DNA of 38,730 nt from Hydrogenophilus sp. (lineage in GTDB: Bacteria; Pseudomonadota; Gammaproteobacteria; Burkholderiales; Thiobacillaceae): contig JAIMKU010000014.1 in NCBI GenBank assembly GCA_020692235.1, positions 1-38,730 of the forward strand, read 5' to 3'. The translations under genes and the position numbers were made by a program. Below, piece by piece: positions 22,179 to 29,056 of this stretch. How positions within the stretch are numbered: position 1 is the first letter of the stretch; every line of letters starts with the position of its first letter. The notes beneath the pieces were generated by a model. The model had not been told where the DNA came from, made no database searches, and saw only the letters and a list, made by a program, of their open reading frames with translations.

Positions 22179-22586
22179 ATGGCCGAACATGTTTATCTGC
22201 TGGACACCAATGTGCTGCTCGCGGCATTGCTTGCTCCGGAACGTTTGCCGCCGGAGGTGGTTGCCGGTTTAACGGATGCGTCAAATACCGTGTATTTCAG
22301 TGCAGCCAGCACCTGGGAAGTGGCCATCAAGCGCTCGCTGCATCGTGCTGATTTTGATTTCTCGCCTGAGGATATTCATCGGCTGGCACTGGACACAGGC
22401 TTTACCGAGTTGCAGGTGAAGGGAGAGGATTGCTACCCGCTGGTGAACCTGCCTTGGCATCACCGAGATCCATTTGATCGTTTGCTGATCGCACAGGCGC
22501 AATCCTTGCCCGCTTACCTGCTGACGACAGATAGCGTGTTGAGTCAATACACTGAATTAGTTATTCGCCTGACCTTGGAACCTTAA
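22179..22586 (+). CDS. Type II toxin, PIN-domain ribonuclease (VapC-like)
   Basis: YLLDTNVLLAALL, SAASTWEVAIK, HRDPFDRLLIAQAQ, LLTTDSVLSQY: PIN acidic residue pattern. Confidence 0.93.
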   Translation: MAEHVYLLDTNVLLAALLAPERLPPEVVAGLTDASNTVYFSAASTWEVAIKRSLHRADFDFSPEDIHRLALDTGFTELQVKGEDCYPLVNLPWHHRDPFDRLLIAQAQSLPAYLLTTDSVLSQYTELVIRLTLEP

Positions 22587-22618
22587 GCACATTTCACAAA
22601 GGAAAAAGGCCCCGCGAG

Positions 22619-22735
22619 TTAAAAAGAATTAAGAGACCAGGCGCCTAGACGCAGCGCGGTCGGCAGAAGGCCGATCTGGCGCAACAGTTCGAGCCGGCGC
22701 GGACTTTGCGAGGCGAGGTAAAGCGGTTTGCTCAT
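22619..22735 (-). pseudogene. maf: Truncated duplicate of maf (38 codons)
   Basis: MSKPLYLASQSPRRLELLRQIGLLPTALRLGAWSLNSF*; first 33 residues identical to full maf, then a non-maf tail. Confidence 0.92.
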
Positions 22736-22754
22736 GATGGCTGGATTCTACCTT
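22640..22754. repeat. 115-bp direct repeat, copy 2
   Basis: Identical to 21492-21606. Confidence 0.97.
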
Positions 22755-22827
22755 TGATGTATTCGCCTTCGGCGGTTTCGGCCCAGGCGGGCAATTTGTC
22801 GCCGACGGCCAGTATCAGTAGTTTCAT
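22735..22827 (-). pseudogene. rlmH: rlmH N-terminal fragment, terminating at the start of the duplicated maf
   Basis: MKLLILAVGDKLPAWAETAEGEYIKGRIQPS*; first 25 residues match the RlmH N-terminus, tail encoded by the maf leader. Confidence 0.9.
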
Positions 22828-23082
22828 GGTGGCGACTATAGCAAAGCCCGCGTCGCAGCCTTGTGCTGTGTTGGCGCCCAATGCACCCGTCGAAGTGGTG
22901 TACACGCCACCTCGCCACCGGGCCGCGTTACGTCTGGGCGCTCCTGCTGGCGTGCATCTACCTGGCCAGCAAAGTTTTGACTTGACTTGGAATGTAATTT
23001 AAGGTACAAAAGCACCATTATTATTATAATAAATAAGGCCGTTAATAATGGCTATATCCCTTGTTGATATTGAGGAGACAAC

Positions 23083-24228
23083 ATGAACGAAGATGCTGGT
23101 TTTTTTCGCAAACTACCCAGCGCCCTACCGGGTCTGGCCCTGATCGTTTTGACCATGGTGGTGATACGTAACTGGATCGAGCCATGGATGTCAACCGCAG
23201 TCGTATTCGGAATGAAGGGTTGGCTGGTCAAGGCCACGCACCTTAATTACATTCTGCTGGGCATCATCTTGGGAATGCTCTACCGCAATGTGATTTTCGG
23301 TGGAAAAATGCCCGCTGTCCTGAGCGACGGATTCAAGCTCTCCCGTCTCATGATCAAGACCGGTATTATTTTGCTGGGCTCGCTCTACACGGTTAACGCC
23401 ATCGTGCAGCTCGGCTCCATGGCGATCATCCTGATAGGCGGTTTCGTGATCCTGACCATCATCATGGTGTTGTGGTTCGGCACCATGCTGGGGCTTGACC
23501 GCTCCATGATCGGCGTCATGGCGAACGCGCTGAGCATCTGCGGCGTCAGCGCCGCTGTGGCCACTTCGCCGGCCGTTGAAGCCAAGGCATCGCATGTGGC
23601 CTACGCCATTGCCACCATTCTGGGCTTCGGCGTCCTGACCATGTTCATCAGCCCCTTCATCGGCCACGCATTGGATCTCACCGACTTGCAGTATGGCGCC
23701 TGGATCGGCACCGGCATTCTCAATTCCGGTCAGGTATTGGCGGCAGCGCTGGCGTTCAATCCCAACATAGCGCCGGGCACGGCGGCGTCGGTGGCGGAAG
23801 TCTGGAACATCATGCGCGTGATCTCTATCCCCTTCGCCGTGTTCGCTGTCACCGTCTGGTATTGGGCCGGCAAAACAGAATTGGGAGAAGGTGGCAAACG
23901 CAAAGGGCTGGGTACCTTGCTGGTCGAGAAATTTCCGGTGTTCGTGCTCGGCTTTTTAGGCATGGTGTTCCTTACCAGCATGGGCACGTTTGGTGATGTG
24001 GGCCTCAAAGGCGGTCCCGCAGCCTCCGATACCGTCAAAATGATGCGTCTGTGGATGACCTGGATCTTCGGCTTCGGCTTGGTCGGACTCGGTGGCTATA
24101 TTGATTTCAAGGAACTCCGCCAAGCCGGCGGCGCGCCGCTCAAGCTTGGCCTGATTGTGGGTGTCACCAAATATGTACTGGCATTGGTGGTGGTATTCCT
24201 GATCAAAGATTACTTGGTTGCAATTTAG
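23083..24228 (+). CDS. YeiH/UPF0324-family polytopic transporter (putative sulfate exporter family)
   Basis: About 10 hydrophobic segments; MIKTGIILLGSLYTV, MANALSICGVSAAVATSPAVEAKASHVAYAIATI, IGTGILNSGQVLAAALAF. Confidence 0.85.
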   Translation: MNEDAGFFRKLPSALPGLALIVLTMVVIRNWIEPWMSTAVVFGMKGWLVKATHLNYILLGIILGMLYRNVIFGGKMPAVLSDGFKLSRLMIKTGIILLGSLYTVNAIVQLGSMAIILIGGFVILTIIMVLWFGTMLGLDRSMIGVMANALSICGVSAAVATSPAVEAKASHVAYAIATILGFGVLTMFISPFIGHALDLTDLQYGAWIGTGILNSGQVLAAALAFNPNIAPGTAASVAEVWNIMRVISIPFAVFAVTVWYWAGKTELGEGGKRKGLGTLLVEKFPVFVLGFLGMVFLTSMGTFGDVGLKGGPAASDTVKMMRLWMTWIFGFGLVGLGGYIDFKELRQAGGAPLKLGLIVGVTKYVLALVVVFLIKDYLVAI

Positions 24229-24255
24229 TAAAATCAACTGCTAGGAGAATGAATC

Positions 24256-24498
24256 ATGGCTAAAACAGGTAGCGAAACCATTGGCGCCACAGGCGATAAA
24301 GGCAAAATGACTTTGTTCAAGGATGACCGCGCAGAGGACATCGGCGCGATTATCATGGCCGTACTCGTCGTTGCCGCAATCATGGTCTTGACCATGAATA
24401 AACCGGCCGCCCAACCGGCAGCACCCGCTGCTCCTGCGGCAACCGCTGTCGCTCCGGTCATAGCGCCGATGGCGCCCGTTGAACCGGTAAAGAAATAA
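24256..24498 (+). CDS. Small single-TM protein with Ala/Pro-rich C-terminal tail
   Basis: 80 aa; RBS taggaga; hydrophobic segment IGAIIMAVLVVAAIMVLTM followed by NKPAAQPAAPAAPAATAVAPVIAPMAPVEPVKK. Confidence 0.75.
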   Translation: MAKTGSETIGATGDKGKMTLFKDDRAEDIGAIIMAVLVVAAIMVLTMNKPAAQPAAPAAPAATAVAPVIAPMAPVEPVKK

Positions 24499-24512
24499 GA
24501 ATCGGCGGCTTC

Positions 24513-24962
24513 GTGGGATTTAAAAACGTTGTTGTTGCGGTAGATGGTTCTGAAGCCTCGCAAGAGGCGTTGAACTGTGCCATAGAGTTGGCCCGTCAGA
24601 GCAAATGCGCCCTGACGGGCCTTTTTATTATCGACGGCGGCTGGCCCGATTATATTGGTAACGATTGGCAATCATCCAAAGGCGCGCGTCAAGGCTTTCT
24701 CGATTACATCCGCAAGGAGCAGGAAGAGCAGGCGGACGCGGCGCGTAAGCAATTCGAAGTAGCCAGCGCAGGGATGGCAACGGCATTCTCGCTGCTGAGT
24801 GGCGATCCAACCGAAGAGTTGCTCAAAATTGCCAATGCAGCAAGCACCGACATCTTTGTCATCAGCCGTCGGGTCTTCCAGGTAAGCGGACGGCCCAGCC
24901 TAAAATCCCTCGCCAAGACCCTGGCGCTAAAAGCCACGCGCCCCCTGTTGCTTCTTCCCTGA
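24513..24962 (+). CDS. Universal stress protein (UspA-like), GTG start
   Basis: FKNVVVAVDGSEASQEALNCAIELAR N-terminal Usp signature; C-terminal ...SLAKTLALKATRPLLLLP. The canonical G-x2-G-x9-G-S/T ATP motif is not obvious. Confidence 0.85.
   Translation: MGFKNVVVAVDGSEASQEALNCAIELARQSKCALTGLFIIDGGWPDYIGNDWQSSKGARQGFLDYIRKEQEEQADAARKQFEVASAGMATAFSLLSGDPTEELLKIANAASTDIFVISRRVFQVSGRPSLKSLAKTLALKATRPLLLLP
24591..24629 (+). terminator. Intrinsic-terminator-like hairpin inside the usp coding sequence
   Basis: GCCCGTCAG (24591-24599) / CTGACGGGC (24612-24620), 9-bp perfect stem, 12-nt loop, followed by CTTTTTATT. Confidence 0.6.
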
Positions 24963-25117
24963 TTTTCCTCGCAGCAAAAAGGGTAGAGCAGAGGACAGGC
25001 TACTGTATTCCGCAGGTCAAGCTATCTGTTGCTGCACCTTCCCGTCTGGCGGCGAATAATTTGTAGCAATAAGGTTGTATGTCGCCTATTAACTATATAT
25101 AAACTGTATAAGCGGTA

Positions 25118-25129
25118 TATAATTACCGA
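25118..25129 (+). promoter_or_regulatory. Candidate -10 element (TATAAT) immediately upstream of hipB; possible leaderless start
   Basis: TATAAT 25118-25123, six nt, then ATG at 25130; no Shine-Dalgarno visible; AT-rich TATA repeats upstream. Confidence 0.45.
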
Positions 25130-25450
25130 ATGAGCCAACTACTATTTAACACCCCGAACGAACTTCAGCACCTTCTGGGTGAGCGGATAAGGCGGCTACG
25201 CCTGAACCGCAACCTGGATCAGCGCACCACGGCGGAAAAAGCCGGTATCTCCGAGAAGTCCTTGCGTAATCTCGAGTCCGGGCGGGGTTCGACGGTAGAA
25301 ACCCTATTGCGCACACTAAAAGCACTCGAATATCTGCAAGGAATCGATATGCTGGCCCCGGAAACCAGTGTTAATCCGCTTGACTTGCTACGCCAGTCCA
25401 AGGCGCCGCAACGTGCGCGGCGAGTGAACAAACAGGCACGGGAAGACTGA
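25130..25450 (+). CDS. HipB-like HTH (XRE) antitoxin/regulator
   Basis: LGERIRRLRLNRNLDQRTTAEKAGISEKSLRNLESGRGSTVETLLRTLKAL; directly upstream of hipA-like gene. Confidence 0.92.
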   Translation: MSQLLFNTPNELQHLLGERIRRLRLNRNLDQRTTAEKAGISEKSLRNLESGRGSTVETLLRTLKALEYLQGIDMLAPETSVNPLDLLRQSKAPQRARRVNKQARED

Positions 25451-25453
25451 TAC

Positions 25454-26743
25454 ATGGATACCCCGGTCATCGAGGTTCGCATCTGGGGGCAACGCATCGG
25501 TGCAGTGGCACCCGATCCGCGTCTTGGCTGTTATGTGTTCGCCTACGAGCCCGCCTGGCGGCGCACCGGTATCGAGTTGGCGCCATTGACCATGCCGCTG
25601 GATGACCCTCGGCAGAACTTTGCCTTTCCCGAGCTTGCCGAGCCGAGCTATAAACGTTTACCCGGGCTCCTCGCCGATGCCTTGCCGGATGATTTTGGCA
25701 ATGCCCTGATCGATGCCTGGATGAGCGCCAAGGGCGTCGAGAAACGCGCCATCACCACACTCGACCGCCTCGCCTACATGGGCAAACGTGGCATGGGCGC
25801 GCTGGAGTTCAAACCTGCGCGCGGTGCCCATCGAGAAAGTGCCGAACCCCTCGAAATGAAAAACCTGGTGGAGGCGGCGCGCAAGGTCGTCCATGGCGAC
25901 TTGTCCGGCGATGTTCATGCCCAGGCCGCGTTGGCCAACATCATCCGGGTCGGCACCTCGGCCGGCGGCGCGCGTGCCAAGGCAGTCGTCGCCTGGAATC
26001 CGCAAACCGAACAGATACGCAGCGGCCAGTTCGACGCCGCGCCTGGGTTCGAGCATTGGCTACTCAAGTTCGATGGCGTCGGCAAGGACGCGGAACTGGG
26101 TGGCAGCGCTAATTACGGCCGTATCGAATACGCCTATCACTTGATGGCCGAAGCCGCCGGCATCCACATGTCGCCATGCCGGCTGCTGGAAGAAAACGGC
26201 CGTGCTCACTTCATGACTCGCCGCTTCGACCGCGATGTCATCGAAGGCCAGACCATCAAGCACCACGTCCAGACGCTCTGTACCATGAGCCACCTCGACT
26301 ACAAGCAGCGAGGCACTCATGCCTATACCCAGCTATTCATGGCGATCGCCCAACTCAAGCTGGGCGACGAAGCTATCGGCCAGGTCTTCCGCCGCATGGC
26401 CTTCAACGTCATGACCAAGAACTGCGACGATCACAGCAAGAACTTCGCCTTCCGCCTGAAGCAAGGGGGTAATTGGCAACTGGCCCCGGCCTATGACGTG
26501 ACTCACGCTTACAACCCCAAGGGCGAGTGGACCTATCAGCACCTGATGAGCGTGAATGGCAAATTCAGCGGCATCAGCCGCGCCGATCTGCTGGTCGAAG
26601 CCGACCGCTTCGGCGTCCGCCGACCGCTGGATGTATTCGCCGACGTCAATAATGCCTTGGATAACTGGTCAAAGTTCGGCCGCGAGGCCGGCTTGGACCA
26701 GAAAACCATTGCCGAGAAACGTGCCGACTTTGAACTGATATGA
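25454..26743 (+). CDS. HipA-like serine/threonine kinase toxin
   Basis: LPGLLADALPDDFGNALIDAW, GTSAGGARAKAVVAW, HWLLKFDG, MTRRFDRD, NVMTKNCDDHSKNFAF, WQLAPAYDVTHAYN. Confidence 0.94.
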   Translation: MDTPVIEVRIWGQRIGAVAPDPRLGCYVFAYEPAWRRTGIELAPLTMPLDDPRQNFAFPELAEPSYKRLPGLLADALPDDFGNALIDAWMSAKGVEKRAITTLDRLAYMGKRGMGALEFKPARGAHRESAEPLEMKNLVEAARKVVHGDLSGDVHAQAALANIIRVGTSAGGARAKAVVAWNPQTEQIRSGQFDAAPGFEHWLLKFDGVGKDAELGGSANYGRIEYAYHLMAEAAGIHMSPCRLLEENGRAHFMTRRFDRDVIEGQTIKHHVQTLCTMSHLDYKQRGTHAYTQLFMAIAQLKLGDEAIGQVFRRMAFNVMTKNCDDHSKNFAFRLKQGGNWQLAPAYDVTHAYNPKGEWTYQHLMSVNGKFSGISRADLLVEADRFGVRRPLDVFADVNNALDNWSKFGREAGLDQKTIAEKRADFELI

Positions 26744-26804
26744 ATTAATCGCCGCCAGCAAATACCATTCCCTTCAAGTCCGACATATCTGCTAGGGCAA
26801 AGCA

Positions 26805-26829
26805 TAAAAAAGGCGCCTTTCGGCGCCTT
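26805..26829 (-). terminator. Intrinsic terminator downstream of the amt remnant
   Basis: Minus strand AAGGCGCC-GAAA-GGCGCCTTTTTT: 8-bp stem, tetraloop, T-run. Confidence 0.85.
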
Positions 26830-26875
26830 GGTAAAAATGCCTGTGAGGGTAACAGACAGTAGGAGCAATCGTGAC

Positions 26876-27451
26876 TTACAGGTTATAAGCCCGCTCGCCG
26901 TGGCTGGCGGTATCGAGGCCTTCGCGTTCTTCCTCTTCCGAGACGCGCAGCTCGATGGTCAGGTCGATCAACTTGAACACCACGAAGGCGACCAGGCCGG
27001 ACCAGATCAAGGCGGTCAGTACCGCTTGCGCCTGAATCCAGACTTGAGCGCCGATCTCGGTATCGATGACCTTGTTGTTGACGTAGTCGACGATGCCGGT
27101 GCCGCCCATGGACCAGGTGTTGAACACGCCGGTCAGCAGCGCGCCGAGGATGCCGCCGATGCCGTGGATGCCAAACACATCCAGCGCGTCGTCGATATGC
27201 AGCATCCGCTTCAGGTCGGTGACGCCCCACAGACAGACCACACCGGCCAGGGCGCCGATGGCCAACGCGCCGCCGGCACCGACCCAGCCACAAGCCGGGG
27301 TGATGGCGACCAAACCGGCCACCGCGCCGGATGTGGCCCCCAGCATTGATGGCTTGCCCTTGAGCAGCCGCTCGGCGAGGGTCCAGGTCAGCGCCGCCGC
27401 CGCCGTGGCGTTAAGGGTGTTGACGAAGGCCAGCGCCGCCGTACCACCGGC
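26876..27451 (-). pseudogene. amt: Ammonium transporter Amt, C-terminal remnant
   Basis: Open frame AGGTAALAFVNTLNATAAAALTW...MLGATSGAVAGLVAITPACGWV...EREGLDTASHGERAYNL*; N-terminal half absent; preceded by in-frame TAA 27454-27452. Confidence 0.9.
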
Positions 27452-27766
27452 TTACAGCGCCGAGCCGGCGTTGAAGCCGAACCAGCCCACCCACAGCAGT
27501 GAAGCGCCGATCTTGCCGGATTGGGCTGCCTTTTGAATGGCCTCGATGGCTTGGTCGAGCCGGTCGGCCATGACGGCGACCTCGACCTTGACCTTGGGCA
27601 GAAAATCCACCACGTACTCGGCGCCCCGGTATAGCTCGGTATGGCCCTTCTGGCGGCCGAAGCCCTTGACATCCGTGACGGTAATGCCGGACACGCCCAA
27701 CGTGGCCAGTGCTTCACGCACCTCGTCCAGCTTGAATGGCTTGATGATGGCGGTAACGAATTTCAT
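27452..27766 (-). CDS. glnK: GlnK-type PII protein truncated at its C-terminus and fused in frame to an Amt segment
   Basis: MKFVTAIIKPFKLDEVREAL...T-loop DVKGFGRQKGHTELYRGAEYVVDFLPKVKVEVAV...AAQSGKIG|ASLLWVGWFGFNAGSAL*; last 17 residues are Amt (LWVGWFGFNAGSA). Confidence 0.9.
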   Translation of the reverse strand: MKFVTAIIKPFKLDEVREALATLGVSGITVTDVKGFGRQKGHTELYRGAEYVVDFLPKVKVEVAVMADRLDQAIEAIQKAAQSGKIGASLLWVGWFGFNAGSAL

Positions 27767-28559
27767 GACAGTCTCCTAAAGTTCGTTCACCGGCTTGGAA
27801 GGTCTTGGCGAAGGACAAGGCCAGTCGACCATTGGCGACCCTCTTGCCGGACCAGGTGTAGGAAGTGTCGTGGGCATTGGTATCGGAATAAGCCATGGTT
27901 ACCGTGCCGTAACCAACATCCTTGGTCACGCCAATCTTCCAGTCGCTGTAGTTGGCATCGGCAATGTTCTTGACCTTCTGATGGCCGGCGTGACCCAGAA
28001 CGCCCCAGCCATTGCCCAGGTCGTAGTTGGCGTTCAGTTCCAGGTAGTCACTGCCCTTGGTTTTGGTAACGCCATCGCTGCCCCAGCCAATGAAGTAGTC
28101 GGAAATGGCATTGCTATATTTCAGCGACAGGAATTTCCAGCTCAGGGCGGCATAGGCCTCGACGGTGTCGGGAGTGGGCAGACCAGCGCCGGCGCCGGAG
28201 CGGCTGCCCGGGTAGTAGTAGCTGATCAGGCCAAGGTCATAGCCGACATCGGCGGGCAGGCTGCCGCGATAGCCGCCGTACAGGTCCCATTCCAGGCTGC
28301 TGTTGGTCTTGGCCGGGCCGGTTTCGACCCAGGCCTGGTTCGATAGCCAGGTGCCGACATACAGACCGCTGGCATGGCTGTAATCGAAACCACCGGAGAC
28401 CTCCGGCTGGTGCTGGGCTTGGCTGATACCCCGGAAGATATAATCCGAGGCAACCCCGATATTGCCGGTCAGCGTACTGGCGGGGGCGCCATCGGCAAGG
28501 GCGGCGGAAGCAAGTGAGGCAAGGCCGCAAAGCGCGATGGCGTGGGATAATTTCTTCAT
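27714..28559 (-). CDS. TorF-like / TIGR02001-type outer-membrane protein, apparently with lost stop codon, reading into glnK
   Basis: Signal peptide MKKLSHAIALCGLASLASAALA; LTGNIGVASDYIFRGISQAQHQPEVSGGFDYSHASGLYVGTW...LALSFAKTF, then QAGERTLGDCHEIR... encoded over the glnK RBS and start. Confidence 0.82.
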   Translation of the reverse strand: MKKLSHAIALCGLASLASAALADGAPASTLTGNIGVASDYIFRGISQAQHQPEVSGGFDYSHASGLYVGTWLSNQAWVETGPAKTNSSLEWDLYGGYRGSLPADVGYDLGLISYYYPGSRSGAGAGLPTPDTVEAYAALSWKFLSLKYSNAISDYFIGWGSDGVTKTKGSDYLELNANYDLGNGWGVLGHAGHQKVKNIADANYSDWKIGVTKDVGYGTVTMAYSDTNAHDTSYTWSGKRVANGRLALSFAKTFQAGERTLGDCHEIRYRHHQAIQAGRGA

Positions 28560-28791
28560 CTTTGGCTCCATGAAAAGGGTATGGTGCAAAGGCGCACACC
28601 CTGCTTCAGCATTCCCCGTGCCAATAAAAAATAATCAAGTAAAACAACTTGTTATAAACGTACTGCGGCATTTATGGAGAAAACCGCACGGAAACGGTGC
28701 GGCGGCGATGCGGCCCGCACCATATAGGTACGAGCGATTGGCCGCCGGCCTTTGGTAAACTGCCTGAATCGTGGCTATGGAGGGATCGAAG

Positions 28792-29025
28792 ATGCTCAAG
28801 AAAAAATTGTTCGAAGAGGTTTCGGCGCGCTTATCCGAAGTAATGGCGGCTTCGCCGGCCAAGGACATCGAAAAGAACCTCAAGGCGGTCCTGGCCGGTG
28901 GCTTGGCCAAGCTGGATTTGGTCACCCGTGAGGAGTTCGATGTTCAGGCCCAGGTCTTGGCCCATACCAGAGAGCAGCTACAGGCGCTCGAACAACGCCT
29001 GGCCCGGCTGGAAAACACGCCGTAA
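28792..29025 (+). CDS. ubiK: Accessory factor UbiK family (BMFP/YqiC) protein
   Basis: MLKKKLFEEVSARLSEVMAASPAKDIEKNLKAVLAGGLAKLDLVTREEFDVQAQVLAHTREQLQALEQRLARLE. Confidence 0.92.
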   Translation: MLKKKLFEEVSARLSEVMAASPAKDIEKNLKAVLAGGLAKLDLVTREEFDVQAQVLAHTREQLQALEQRLARLENTP

Positions 29026-29056
29026 TCCCGCTGGCCGACCCAACCAAGGGAGGGAG

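Noticed and set aside
21492-22754. IS element or composite transposon around the TA pair
   Set aside because: Flanking repeats are direct copies of maf coding sequence, not terminal inverted repeats, and no transposase is present.
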